A DNA stretch of 64,000 bases from Saccharomycopsis crataegensis. Lineage: Eukaryota; Ascomycota; Saccharomycetes; Ascoideales; Saccharomycopsidaceae. The first letter of the stretch is position 1; every line of letters begins with the position of its first letter. Below, piece by piece: positions 52,814 through 63,150 of this stretch. The translations under genes and the position numbers were made by a program. Location of the stretch: contig NW_027043830.1 of assembly GCF_037102585.1 (NCBI RefSeq), positions 434,001 through 498,000 on the forward strand, in the 5' to 3' direction. The notes below the pieces were generated by a model. The model saw only the letters and a list, made by a program, of their open reading frames with translations. It ran no database searches and was not told the DNA's origin.

Positions 52814-55579
52814 TCATAATTCATCATGAGCATTCAGGTCTTCTGTCGGTTTGTCTTGCTCGCTTGACTCAACTAAAGTACTATCGTCATCAGTCTTTTC
52901 CAATTTTTCCTTTCTCTTTTTCAATCGGCTGTCCATCATTTTCTTCAATTGTTTGACACGACGGCTTTGTTCTTTTTCAATTTTGGCAATCATTTTTTGT
53001 AAATCGACAATTTTAGACGATGTGGTAGTATATAACCGGAAGCTCTTTAAAATTTGTTCAGCATCTTCAGTAGAAATATCATCGTCATCACCATTCCTTT
53101 CCCCAGTACTTTCTAATTCATTGATCACTTCATCAATTTTTTCTAAAGTTTCCACAAAATTAAGACTTTCTTTTTCGAGATTCAACTCTTCAATCTTCAA
53201 AACGGCACTCTTGGAAATTTTTTGGCTGTCTTTTTCGAAATTTTGGATTGTAAGATCATTATCCAAATAAGTCTGTGATAATGCTTCGAATTCATCAGAG
53301 AAAGTCTTGGAAAGTGCACTGAACTCTTCATAAACCTTAGTTCCTTGGTTAGCAAGGACAGTAAAGTGTTTTGCCCCGATAGGGTTATTTAAATAACTGT
53401 CAATGATATTTAGTTTTTCAATCTTCTTATTGATGAACGATGTCTTCAAGTCTTTTAAGCCCTTCCCGTAAGATTGATCTTCTAACCATTCCAAGTAATC
53501 ATTTATCAATTGCTTGAATGCCTTGACATATTTCATTTCCTTATTAGTGAATTTTTTCGATGTTCCTTCCCCAATTTCATCAATGATATCATCAACGGTT
53601 GATCTGAGTGAATAAAGCTCACCTTCTAGACTATTCATCAATTCCGTCTTTTGAACTCTAATCTGGTCTTTATAACTCAAGTCTCTCAATTTTCTTTCAG
53701 AACTATCTCTTTGAATGGCAGTTAATGGCTTGATCGCTGGGTATTCTTTAGAATGACTAACAATTGTGTTCAATTTCTTTGGTTTGATGCTCTTTGACTT
53801 GGCAGGTTCCGTGCTATTAGTATCATTAGCATCTTCGTCGATTTCCTCCTCATCTTTGTTCAGTAAAATACCTTGCAAAAACCCTTTAGATCCGTTGGAT
53901 TCGGACGAGCAACTGGCAGTAACATTCTTGAGTTCAAAGAGTCTGCTATAGTCAAGGGTGAAATAAGCATCATATGTCAACCCAGAATCTTTTTTACATT
54001 TTTCCAAATCATACTCTTTAGATAATTTGTCCACGGCTTTTTTGATTTCCGATTTAGCATTTTTGAACTTATCAGTTTCCACTAATTCATCATTTTCGTA
54101 TAAATTAATTTCAAACTCCTTGTTATCAATATTTTTCAAATTGCCTAATTCAATCTTCACGACATTACCCAAGTTAGATCCCTTTTGGAAAACCGAAATT
54201 TTTTTAGAGCTCTTCCCATCAACAGAATAATCCATATCATAATCATAAAGAGAGTGTTCAGTTACGCCGATTTCTTTGGCTCTAAACATCTTAGATAACA
54301 CCACACCTCTCAATGTACCACCTTGAACTGCGGCTTCATCAGAATTAACGTTTTTAGAAATCGAGTCTTTACCAACCAAATTGGCTAACTCTTTTTGAAC
54401 CATTGGGACTCTGGTGGAGCCACCAAACAAAAGAATTGAATCAAGTTGCTTGATGTCGAATTTCTTGCCGGAGGAGCTCAAGTCGCTTGCCAAGGATTCC
54501 AAAACTGGTTGAATGATTCTCCCAATTGAAGCGGCATTGGCAGCTTCAAACTCTTGTCTACTTATTATCGCTCTGAAATCAACATCGTTATATAGAGATT
54601 CGACCGAGGATGACGCTTCATTGTTGGCACTCAAAATCAATTTGGTCTTTTCAGCACTTTGCCATAACTTATTCATGGCTTTTTTATTGCTAGTGAAAGC
54701 TTTAGCATCAACGCTCGGATGCTTCTCAAGGAACTTGGTCTTGAGAAGGTCGAAGATAGTTTTGGTAAAATGTTCACCTCCCAAAGACTGGTCAACGGCA
54801 TAACCCAAGACTTCAATTGATGAGTCTGAAGATTTCTCGTCCTTTTCAAAAGACAATAGCGTTGCTTTAGTGGAAGTGGAACCCATGTCGTAAATCAAAT
54901 GGTACTGCTTCTTTTTTTCGTTAAATTTGATATTATTGGAAGCGTAATTGACGGCAACGGCCACACCATCATCAATTAACCGAACATTGACAAAGCCTGC
55001 AATGTTAGCAGAATTAATCAATGCCAATCTTTGACTCGAGGTGAAGTATGATGGAACGGTTAAAACCACATCGGACAAGTAACTGCTTCCAGTTTCTTGC
55101 TTCAAAAACTTTTGGGCCCGATCTTTGATGTGAGAGAGAACCATGGCATTGATTTCTTCAATTTGGTAAACTGAGCCGTCGTCAAATTGGAAATCCACAG
55201 TGCCTCGTTTCTCATTCTCGAGCATTTGAACACCAGGATGCATAGAACTGTAATGTTCGATCAAAGTTTGGTTGGAATATGGTTGTCCCAAGAGACTTTT
55301 CAAGGCAGTAACACAAGTTTCTGGGAACCGTGAGCAGATCGGGGTCGAGGCATAGCCGTAAAATCTTTCGAATTCATTCTTGGAGTCAGCAATCAGTTTC
55401 ATTGCGATCGACAATGGTTCCTTTCTCTTGGTTTCCAAAGTCAACACGATTTCAAACGGGATACCTGGGGCAATTAAGGTTGATTTAAGAAAGTCTCCAC
55501 CATAATCGATCCCCAATAACGCTGATTGTACCACTGACGCTAGTATGAACACGAAGTATGTGATACTTAAGAATTTCAT
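52814..55579 (-). CDS. LHS1: ER-lumenal Hsp70-like chaperone Lhs1
   Basis: A 921-residue member of the Hsp110/GRP170 branch of Hsp70 proteins. A signal peptide (MKFLSITYFVFILASVVQSA) leads directly into the ATPase domain (LLGIDYGGDFLKS). Further nucleotide-binding motifs are YDMGSTSTKATLLSF and ILLFGGSTRVPMVQKEL. The C-terminal half has an acidic loop and a long helical, Lys/Glu-rich extension. The protein ends NAHDEL, containing the ER-retention signal HDEL. Lhs1 is the nucleotide exchange factor for Kar2/BiP and aids protein translocation into the ER. Length is close to the S. cerevisiae protein. Confidence 0.94.
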   Translation of the reverse strand: MKFLSITYFVFILASVVQSALLGIDYGGDFLKSTLIAPGIPFEIVLTLETKRKEPLSIAMKLIADSKNEFERFYGYASTPICSRFPETCVTALKSLLGQPYSNQTLIEHYSSMHPGVQMLENEKRGTVDFQFDDGSVYQIEEINAMVLSHIKDRAQKFLKQETGSSYLSDVVLTVPSYFTSSQRLALINSANIAGFVNVRLIDDGVAVAVNYASNNIKFNEKKKQYHLIYDMGSTSTKATLLSFEKDEKSSDSSIEVLGYAVDQSLGGEHFTKTIFDLLKTKFLEKHPSVDAKAFTSNKKAMNKLWQSAEKTKLILSANNEASSSVESLYNDVDFRAIISRQEFEAANAASIGRIIQPVLESLASDLSSSGKKFDIKQLDSILLFGGSTRVPMVQKELANLVGKDSISKNVNSDEAAVQGGTLRGVVLSKMFRAKEIGVTEHSLYDYDMDYSVDGKSSKKISVFQKGSNLGNVVKIELGNLKNIDNKEFEINLYENDELVETDKFKNAKSEIKKAVDKLSKEYDLEKCKKDSGLTYDAYFTLDYSRLFELKNVTASCSSESNGSKGFLQGILLNKDEEEIDEDANDTNSTEPAKSKSIKPKKLNTIVSHSKEYPAIKPLTAIQRDSSERKLRDLSYKDQIRVQKTELMNSLEGELYSLRSTVDDIIDEIGEGTSKKFTNKEMKYVKAFKQLINDYLEWLEDQSYGKGLKDLKTSFINKKIEKLNIIDSYLNNPIGAKHFTVLANQGTKVYEEFSALSKTFSDEFEALSQTYLDNDLTIQNFEKDSQKISKSAVLKIEELNLEKESLNFVETLEKIDEVINELESTGERNGDDDDISTEDAEQILKSFRLYTTTSSKIVDLQKMIAKIEKEQSRRVKQLKKMMDSRLKKRKEKLEKTDDDSTLVESSEQDKPTEDLNAHDEL

Positions 55580-56003
55580 TTTGTTAACAGAATGGGACTC
55601 TATTTCTAATATATTATCTATAATGAGTTTCTTAACAGAGTGTTTCTTGGGTTTTCGATCACCGATTTTTTCATTTTTTTTGTCTATGCGGCCCGATGAT
55701 TAGGACCATTCGATGTCTTTGTCGAAGGTTAAAGGCAAGAAAAAGCAAATATTATTCAATAAAATAAAGTGGAACATAATATTTTTTGGATCCTTCAATA
55801 TATTTCCTTCAATGCTATAAATCTCTTCTCCCACCCGAGATAAAGACTTTAAATTTAAGCCTGATGACGTTATGTAATGCGTGCATTTAGTATTTTCTGC
55901 CAAAAGTTTTTTTTTTTTTTTTTTTTTTGATGAGTTTTGAAAGAGGCAAAACAGCTGCTGGACTTCTCTTTGATAGTATATTCAATAATATTATAAAGCA
56001 GAA
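55580..56003. promoter_or_regulatory. Divergent promoter region LHS1 / MUD2
   Basis: 424 bp; a run of over 20 T (about 55906-55928) lies about 80 bp before the MUD2 ATG, a likely nucleosome-excluding element. No unfolded-protein-response motif was recognised with confidence. Confidence 0.45.
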
Positions 56004-57590
56004 ATGTCAGATAGAAGGCGGCTCAATTTACCTACTGGCCCAAAACAGAGGGGGCCACCAAATAGGGAAACAAGAGAATTGAGGGAGACAAGAGAGATAA
56101 GAGAGACGAGAGAAACTAGGGGATATAGAAGACATGAAGGTTCCAGAGGAAGATATGATGACTATGGTTCCTATTCTAGACGTGACAACTCTAGAGGAGG
56201 CATGGAACGTGATAGAAGGTACAATGACCGAGGGAGAAGTTACGGGGATCGTGAGTGGGATAGAGACGATCACAATGGTAATGTGGGAACCACAGATCAT
56301 GATGACTATTTCACCAAGCGGGACACCTTCACTCCTGAAGAGTTAGAACATGCAATTTCTATCGATAAAAGAGATAGATCGGGATTCACGCTATGGGATA
56401 AAAAACCTAAAGAACTTGGGGAACTTGGGGCGGAAAAGGCTAAGTTGTTGGGTTTGTTCCCATTGCCTGGCTCCGGGAAGAAGCCACTTGATATTCAAAA
56501 AATGGTTGAAATTATTAAGAATGATAACAGTAAAGCTATCTTGGAAGAGAATTCTCTTATTGATCCAAAAGACGCTTTAAATGCTAGAGTTATAGTAGTC
56601 AACAATGTAAAGAATGCGTTGGTCGATGTGATACTAAACTATTTCAAAGAATTTTTGTCATCGTTGAAAGTGTTTGAAGATGTGGAGATAAAGATCAAGA
56701 GCCACCAAAAGAGAAAATCAAGCCTTATTGTTGTGTTTGAAAATTACCATATAGCCACAATAGCATTGGCACTCAATGGATATATAGTACACGATGATAA
56801 TGAAGGTATATTTACTCTCGAACTCTCAAGGCCTAATGAATATTGTATTCCGGTTTTCAACCATCATGCAGAGCAACTTGATAATACTCAGACTTTTTTA
56901 AAAGATTCGCCGTCAAAGATTACTGTGAGCAACATACCGATTAACGTTGATGAACAACAGCTACGTATTGTGATTGCTGAAAAAGTGGACAGTGAACTAA
57001 TGTTTGTGACAATTTTACGTGACAAAGAAGGAACTTCTAAGGGAATTGGATTTGTGGAATTTAAAGATCCGTCAGTGATTTCGAAAGCGTGGGACTCTTT
57101 GAAAGAGGTGAAAATTGAAAACCAGAAGTTGAAGTGGAACATATCATGTATTGGTAATACTAGCGATTCTGTCATGAATTTCCGTCAGTTAATCAAAGCT
57201 TCAGATGGTAAGCAAATATCTCAAAGACATCCAACAAAGGTACTACAGCTTCTCAATATGATTGATTATTCTGGGCTTATCAAGGAGCAAAATTATAGCA
57301 ACATTGAGCGCGAGACCAAGGTAGTCAAGTTTGATGTGGAGAAGAAGATCAAGAGTTTGGAGATTGAGTTCCAAGAAGTGAAAGTTCCACAATTATCACA
57401 GAAGATAGACTTGAAGGATCAGTTCCATACGATTGGAAAACTAGGAGGATTTGGTAAAGTATTTATCAAATTTAATTCGATTGATGACTGTGAGTCCTGC
57501 TATGTGAAATTCAATGGTACAAAGTACTTTGACAGAACAATATTGGTGAGTTATTTCAGTGATGAAGATTTTGAATTGGGGCTTTTTTAA
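56004..57590 (+). CDS. MUD2: U2AF65-like splicing factor Mud2
   Basis: A 528-residue RNA-binding protein, nearly the same length as S. cerevisiae Mud2 (527). The N-terminus is rich in Arg, Asp, Glu and Gly (about 1-95), with repeats built on RETRE, in the place of the RS domain of U2AF65. A FTLWDKKP element around residue 125 resembles the U2AF ligand motif (WD followed by Pro). Two RRM-like domains follow (about 190-280 and 300-380; the second reads ITVSNIPINVDEQQLRIVI and GIGFVEFKD). A C-terminal domain (about 430-528) has the layout of a UHM. Mud2 partners the branch-point-binding protein at TACTAAC, the signal seen in the introns of this window. Confidence 0.82.
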   Translation: MSDRRRLNLPTGPKQRGPPNRETRELRETREIRETRETRGYRRHEGSRGRYDDYGSYSRRDNSRGGMERDRRYNDRGRSYGDREWDRDDHNGNVGTTDHDDYFTKRDTFTPEELEHAISIDKRDRSGFTLWDKKPKELGELGAEKAKLLGLFPLPGSGKKPLDIQKMVEIIKNDNSKAILEENSLIDPKDALNARVIVVNNVKNALVDVILNYFKEFLSSLKVFEDVEIKIKSHQKRKSSLIVVFENYHIATIALALNGYIVHDDNEGIFTLELSRPNEYCIPVFNHHAEQLDNTQTFLKDSPSKITVSNIPINVDEQQLRIVIAEKVDSELMFVTILRDKEGTSKGIGFVEFKDPSVISKAWDSLKEVKIENQKLKWNISCIGNTSDSVMNFRQLIKASDGKQISQRHPTKVLQLLNMIDYSGLIKEQNYSNIERETKVVKFDVEKKIKSLEIEFQEVKVPQLSQKIDLKDQFHTIGKLGGFGKVFIKFNSIDDCESCYVKFNGTKYFDRTILVSYFSDEDFELGLF

Positions 57591-57973
57591 GGTGTGTATT
57601 ATATTTTTATTCTTGTTAACTTGTTAAGGTAGACTGGCAATTATACATACTTGTAAACCCACAGAGAGAAAAAAAAAAGAATTACAATTGATATTCTGCT
57701 ACAATAAAACATGCATTAATAATATGAAAATAAAAATGAAATAAAACATAAGACGAAGAAAGAAATGTAAAAAAAAAAAAATAGAAAAGAAAAAAAAAAT
57801 GACCGAAATTACACTTTTGAGGAAGACCAAAGATAATTAAAACAAAAAAAAAGAGAGAAAAAGAAGAGGGAAGTTGTGATATGTATAAGAGTCTGGGTAG
57901 TTGAAATAAAGAATCTGAGGGATGAGTCTTTAATAATAATAATAAAATTTAATCTATAGTCAGATTGAATTAA
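57591..57973. other. Convergent intergenic region MUD2/NOP58
   Basis: 383 bp, strongly A-rich on the plus strand with several A runs between 57668 and 57860. I see no gene. Confidence 0.6.
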
Positions 57974-59551
57974 TCATTTCTTCTCTTTCTTGGATTTCTT
58001 GTCTTTCTTTTCTTTCTTTTCCTTCTTTTCTTTCTTTTCCTTCTTTTCTTTCTTTTCCTTCTTTTCCTTCTTTTCCTTCTTTTCCTTCTTTTCCTTCTTT
58101 TCCTTCTTTTCTTTTTTATCCTTCTTGGATTTCTTGGACTTCTTTTCTTCTTCCTCTTCTTCTTCTTCATCATCAGAATCTCTCTTACGCTTCTTTGGAG
58201 CTTCTTCATCATCACTGTCTTCATCATCAGAGTCCTTGTCAGCCTCTGGAACGGCATCAGCGTCAGCATTGTAAGCTCTAGCTTCGGTCATTTCAACCTT
58301 TGGGGTTTGACGTTCAATCTTAGAAGTGGTTCTCATATCTTTACCTTCCAAAGCACTAAGTCTGTTTTCAACAATAGCTCTGACACTGAAACCAATGTCA
58401 CCGCTGTCATCACGTTCTTCGGCCAATGCATCGTATCTGAGGGCAACAGCAGCCTTGGCAGCCAAAACTCTTGCTATCTTACCCTTGTTCTTACCGTTAG
58501 CTTGACCAACTAATGAGGCGTGGTAGATCAAACCGTATTTTGGGGTATCATGCTTGGTCTTCAAGGCTCTGAACAAGGCCTTTTCGGAACCCAAGATTTG
58601 GATAGTGGAAGCTGGGGATTTAGCCAAGGAAAGCAAAGAACCAGCATGAGCAATCAATCTGGCACCGACTAATTCACCAACCAAAGCAGTCAAGTTTGGA
58701 GCAATGGCCTTCATTCTGGAGGTCAAGTAGTTGGACAAGTGTTCTCTGTAAGCAGCAAATTCAACAATTTGGGTTGCCAAAGCTTGAATGTTTTCCAAAT
58801 CGACATCAGTGATCTCAGTACCCATAGAAATTTCAGCAGCAGATTTTACCTGAGTTTCAACTTCTTCTGGCAAGATTTCGCTGAAGTCGGTTTCGGCAGC
58901 GTTTGATCTGATACCCATGTGCAAGACAATTCTGGCAAAAGCAACGGAATCAGTAACGATCTTGGCCAATTCAGGGAAGTGCCAGCCGTACCATTCCTTA
59001 CATCTCATGGCATATTGATTTAATTCTTTGTCCAAATCGTCCAATAAAGCAATAGCTTGGATAATCATGGTGTCAACCTTGTCAGCAGAGAATTTCAACT
59101 TGTGACGACCAATGGAGTGGGCCAAACCAAGGGACATTTTGGACAAGTCGCTGTCGCTCATACCTGGCAATAATTCTGGCAAGTATTCTTTGATGATTCT
59201 ATGTATATCTAAAGTAGCAGCGTCAGAAACGATTTGGTAGTTCATGCCCAACTTGTTGATGGAGTTGGCCAATTTTGTGTCTGAGACAATAAGGGTGGTC
59301 TTTTTGTCGGATTTGGATTCTTCCAATAACTTCTTCAATTGGGAGGAAGCTTTACCTTCGATAACACTGTTAGCTTCTTCCAAAGCATTGGCAGCAGAGC
59401 TGAATTTGGAGAAAGCAGCAATTTTAAATTGAGCTGCAACCTTGTCTGAAGAGTTCAAGTCATCCAACAAAGAGGCGCTCTTGTAGATCTTCTTGTCAGC
59501 GGCCTTCAACAAGGCGTAACCGGCAGCGGTTTCAGTCAAGACAAAGGTCAT
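57974..59551 (-). CDS. NOP58: Box C/D snoRNP core protein Nop58
   Basis: A 525-residue nucleolar protein of the Nop56/Nop58 family that helps assemble box C/D snoRNPs guiding rRNA 2'-O-methylation. The N-terminus ([20 protein letters not shown]) and the [20 protein letters not shown] block identify Nop58 rather than Nop56. The coiled coil and the Nop domain (about 250-400: [33 protein letters not shown]) are intact. The C-terminus is acidic and then runs into a long Lys-Lys-Glu repeat ending KKEKK. Snu13, also encoded in this window, is a partner in the same particle. The promoter has a Reb1-type site and two CACGTG boxes. Confidence 0.96.
   Translation of the reverse strand: MTFVLTETAAGYALLKAADKKIYKSASLLDDLNSSDKVAAQFKIAAFSKFSSAANALEEANSVIEGKASSQLKKLLEESKSDKKTTLIVSDTKLANSINKLGMNYQIVSDAATLDIHRIIKEYLPELLPGMSDSDLSKMSLGLAHSIGRHKLKFSADKVDTMIIQAIALLDDLDKELNQYAMRCKEWYGWHFPELAKIVTDSVAFARIVLHMGIRSNAAETDFSEILPEEVETQVKSAAEISMGTEITDVDLENIQALATQIVEFAAYREHLSNYLTSRMKAIAPNLTALVGELVGARLIAHAGSLLSLAKSPASTIQILGSEKALFRALKTKHDTPKYGLIYHASLVGQANGKNKGKIARVLAAKAAVALRYDALAEERDDSGDIGFSVRAIVENRLSALEGKDMRTTSKIERQTPKVEMTEARAYNADADAVPEADKDSDDEDSDDEEAPKKRKRDSDDEEEEEEEEKKSKKSKKDKKEKKEKKEKKEKKEKKEKKEKKEKKEKKEKKEKKEKKDKKSKKEKK
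57977..58145 (-). repeat. KKE-coding minisatellite at the NOP58 C-terminus
   Basis: Tandem repeats of a TTCCTTCTTTTC-type unit on the plus strand encode about 15 Lys-Lys-Glu units, with a few Asp/Ser variants at each end. A shorter KKE/D tail occurs in S. cerevisiae Nop58. The tract is likely to vary in length by unequal exchange or replication slippage. Confidence 0.9.
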
Positions 59552-60663
59552 TATGATAATATAGGGATTCGAAAAACGATACGACTGATGAAGAGGGCAC
59601 TTCAGCTATTTTCCTGCTGCAAAATTGTGTAGGTGAAATTTTTTTTGACAAAATTTTTTTTCCTCTGGACATCGCGTTACCCGGTATATGTGAGAGTTAT
59701 TCTTCAGTCACGTGTATATGATCGGTGCATGGCGATCTCAACATGAGGATCATTTTTCACGTGCGGCTGGAGAGCATTCTCTATTTCTTCAGATAAATGG
59801 TGGTGAAGTGGTAGTTATTTTGAGCATGCTAGCCAGCTTATGGAAGTTTCAGGAGACGGACACTAGTAGGAAGAGAGAGGAGAACATTTTGCCAGACAGA
59901 ATGGAGAAGGAGGGAGAAAAGTACACTGTAATTGAGTCATGTCTGAGTGAGTTGAGAAATCCTGATCACCATTAATCTAATAGTTGATGAGAAGTTTTAT
60001 TTTCATTTATATATGAATATATTTGAATCCTTTTTTTTTTTTTTTCTCATTATTTTTTTTTTCTTTGTCCAAAAGGATAACTACTTGCCGTCTATTAGGA
60101 GTTCTCCCAAATTTTCGAACTCGACTGTCTGCGACTTTATATTTGGTACTTAATTGGTGGGTTAATGCGTACTTAACTTTAAATATCCACATATATATAT
60201 ATTTATGCTCTATATTCTCGTAAGGGTCTCGCCCGATCACCAAAGTAATAACTGAATAATGCGGTTACAGTGCTCCCTGACTATTATCGTTACCGTCGCG
60301 GCCGTCCGTCGCGGTGAGGGGCAGCTTTGTTTTGGTTTTCTGCCGAATCGGGAAATCCTGTTCCACGCACCTCGCCGGCCGATCCCTTTTGCTCTCTTTT
60401 CCTCAAGAGAATGTCGAAATTTCTATTTTTTGTATATACATCTATTGGAACCTTGCAATGTTGATAGAGATTAGCTAGAAAGTGTACAAGGACCTTTTTT
60501 TTTTTAAAGTTTTCTGGTCTCCCCTTTTAGAATACTGTATTTGATTGATATGGGTCATCGCCTTTACTATCTATAGCTCACTAGCCAATTCACAATTACC
60601 TACAACAGATCATATAATACATAACCACCTTCCAGGCTCCTTATTTTTCCACCTTATACAACC
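59552..60663. promoter_or_regulatory. Divergent promoter region NOP58 / acidic protein gene
   Basis: On the NOP58 side: T runs near 59640-59660, a TTACCCG site (59677-59683) and two CACGTG boxes (59709-59714 and 59758-59763). Further right there is a TGAGTCA (59933-59939) and a GC-rich patch with the direct repeat CCGTCGCGG (60293-60301 and 60306-60314). An 85-codon frame from the ATG at 59718 to 59975 contains a hydrophobic stretch and is discussed as a finding, but I do not call it a gene. Confidence 0.5.
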
Positions 60664-62049
60664 ATGACAAGAAAATCACATAACAAGAGAAAATCCCATA
60701 AACGTGTCTCCAGAAGGCACTCCAATGAGGTATCGCCATCATCATCACCAATACTAGCGGATCAATCAAAAACGAACGAGACTCAACCAATAATAGAATC
60801 ATCATCAAGCACGACATCGTCGGAACTCCAGCCCCCAGCTATCATTGTTTCTTCGGAATACAACGCTTTTTTCGATAATCAATCAGATGATGAGGAAACT
60901 GAGGGTGCTCTTTGGAAACAACAACCGACTGCAACCGATAACTCATCAGCACAACAACCAAAAATGTTCCTGACACAAACCATAGATCAAATACTATCGC
61001 CTAATATTTCGTGCTTTGCCGGGCTCAGCCCATCAAATAATGTCTTTGAAGAGGACGATTTTCTCACCAACAATAACAGCTTTGACGATCCGTTTGATGC
61101 TGATTTCATTGATGATAACGATTTTGAAACGTTTTCCTTTAATGACATGGAAGATATCTTTGATCATTCAGACAGCCACAGTAACTATGAAACATCGGAA
61201 ACTGAAGTATCGGAAGACGAGGCGAAACGAACCAATTTCCTACAAGAAGACCAAGATCTTGCAGAACTCGACGCCCCACTAAACAATGACCTCTCATTCA
61301 GTGATATTAGTCAGTTTTATAACGGCTTGAGTGATGAAGATGATGACGAGGACAGTTTTGAAATTCAAACAGTATCTCACGGCAGAGCGGTCAGAGTTTC
61401 AAAATCTCTTGACTCATTTCCAGAAATTCCAAAAAGACTATTCACCCCAAACAAGTCCATCCAACCCACAAAATCATCATTGAAATACAAAAGTGATGAT
61501 ACCGTCACATTTATTGTTTCCGCACAGAATGGTAATAACAGAGATGCTACGCGATATGCCACCGAATTAAATTCTGATAATGGCAGAGGAATCCCTTTTC
61601 CTTCACATAAAGACGATACCGTGTGTATCGCTGCGAACCAAACAAAGAGAAACAGAAAGAAACATAAAAAGGCCGCTATCATCAAAGCCCAGGAGGTGAT
61701 AAAATGCAAATCATCGAAAGAGACGACAGCTACGCAGAAAGACAAGTCTGGCCATGTTGGTTTTTATACCGAAAACGCTCTCAAGAATTACCTACGGAGT
61801 AAGAGCTACTATGGACTTTTCAGAAAAGGGAGTTCTTTCAAGGATCAATCTAACTCATTGAATGGTGGGATGAAACAACTTAGAAAATACAACTCCTCCA
61901 TCCAGCTAAATGAGTCCAAAAATATGAACTCAGTGACATCTCACGACTTGAAATTGATCACCAAAGAATACTCTCTCAATCTGAATCAATCGCAGTCAAC
62001 AAAGACAAAGAAGAAGTCAGTCAAGTGGGCTCTGAAACTTGAATGGTGA
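60664..62049 (+). CDS. Unrecognised acidic, disordered protein with PP1-docking-like motif
   Basis: A 461-residue protein I could not assign. It starts with a basic segment (MTRKSHNKRKSHKRVSRRHS), continues through Ser/Asn/Asp/Glu-rich, probably disordered sequence with acidic patches (about 70-240), and becomes basic again in its last third (NRKKHKKAAIIKAQEVIKCK). No membrane segment or globular fold is obvious. The extreme C-terminus reads KKSVKWALKLEW; KSVKW (residues 451-455) fits the R/K-x-V/I-x-F/W docking consensus for protein phosphatase 1 (Glc7). Regulators such as Gac1, Bni4 and Afr1 have such motifs in disordered proteins, but I have no further evidence for any of them. Confidence 0.7.
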   Translation: MTRKSHNKRKSHKRVSRRHSNEVSPSSSPILADQSKTNETQPIIESSSSTTSSELQPPAIIVSSEYNAFFDNQSDDEETEGALWKQQPTATDNSSAQQPKMFLTQTIDQILSPNISCFAGLSPSNNVFEEDDFLTNNNSFDDPFDADFIDDNDFETFSFNDMEDIFDHSDSHSNYETSETEVSEDEAKRTNFLQEDQDLAELDAPLNNDLSFSDISQFYNGLSDEDDDEDSFEIQTVSHGRAVRVSKSLDSFPEIPKRLFTPNKSIQPTKSSLKYKSDDTVTFIVSAQNGNNRDATRYATELNSDNGRGIPFPSHKDDTVCIAANQTKRNRKKHKKAAIIKAQEVIKCKSSKETTATQKDKSGHVGFYTENALKNYLRSKSYYGLFRKGSSFKDQSNSLNGGMKQLRKYNSSIQLNESKNMNSVTSHDLKLITKEYSLNLNQSQSTKTKKKSVKWALKLEW

Positions 62050-63150
62050 TTTGACTTTGTTCTTTATTTTTCCCATTATCTGATTCAAATTTTTGCTGAT
62101 TTGATCATCCGCATTTTTATTTCTTGTCTTCTGCTTTGTTAATTGCTCTGTATTTTCCTCATATTGGTCATAGATTAACCATATTTACTGCGAACTCTCT
62201 GTATTACTATTTTTTTTCTTATTCTTTATATTGGTTATTAGTCCTTGCATTCCTATGATGAAAATATTCATTTCTTACAATAGGTTTATACTTTTTTTTT
62301 ATATCGCTTCTTCACTCTACAGTCATTTAGAAACACACACATTTTCACATACAAGATCTATTTTTTGTTTATTCATTTTTTCTTTCTTTGAATTTCAAAT
62401 AAATTTGATATTCCCATATTATCAAATTGGTATATTGAGGGGTGGCAGAAGCCGAACCTTTGTAGCACCTTTGTTGGTAGAAAACAAAAAATTTATTTCA
62501 AGCACAAATACGTCATGGCCAATCATCTCAATCTCGATCTGATCGTTGATAAATTATCTCTTCCCAATAATTAAACTGTCGCTTATCCCTCCCATGTTTA
62601 CCGCGTCGAATCACTTTTTTTTTTTTGAGATTGCTGTCAAAGGTTGGCTCATCTTGATGTACACAACTGCATGTGTCAACTCATTCTGTAGCCATGACAT
62701 CTTCTTTTTAATGTACATAAGCAAAAAAAACACGACAAAGGCCAACACAAAAAAAAAAAAAATTGAAAAGTGGAAACAGGATAGATAGTGCAGAGTTGTT
62801 GTTTGTTTTCTTCAACAAAACCAGAATTATGTACAAGAGTCCTTGGTGATATGGACCGTAGCCCGTTCTATGAAACATTTCAATGCTCTTTTAAAGTCCC
62901 GGGTTACCCAAAATAAACATAAAACATGTTAAATATCATAACTAATGTAGGAAGTATGACAAGAACCCAGAATATAGACATTCAAACTTTTATTATTTTC
63001 ATTTCGCTTTACATATATACACATAAAACACAGATGAGACCACCTATGATGAGAATATAAACAACATCTCATAAAAAGATAATATAATATTTGTTTATTT
63101 ATTCATTTTTTCCCTCCCAGAAAGCACTATAGTCAACCAATTAGACAGAT
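62050..63150. other. Convergent intergenic region before the V-ATPase subunit a gene
   Basis: 1.1 kb between converging genes, long for a 3'-3' space. T- and A-runs occur near 62209, 62617 and 62748, and a CCCGGGTTACCC element at 62898-62909 (the GGGTTACCC part is unpaired with any nearby start). Short open frames, including one of about 100 codons at 62231-62542, show no recognisable protein. Confidence 0.55.

Noticed and set aside
57990-58274. Plus-strand frame rich in Ser-Phe-Phe repeats
   Set aside because: It is the antisense of the NOP58 Lys/Glu repeat.
62231-62542. About 100-codon frame in the convergent region after the acidic-protein gene
   Set aside because: Phe/Ile/Ser-rich composition follows from T-rich DNA; no recognisable domain.
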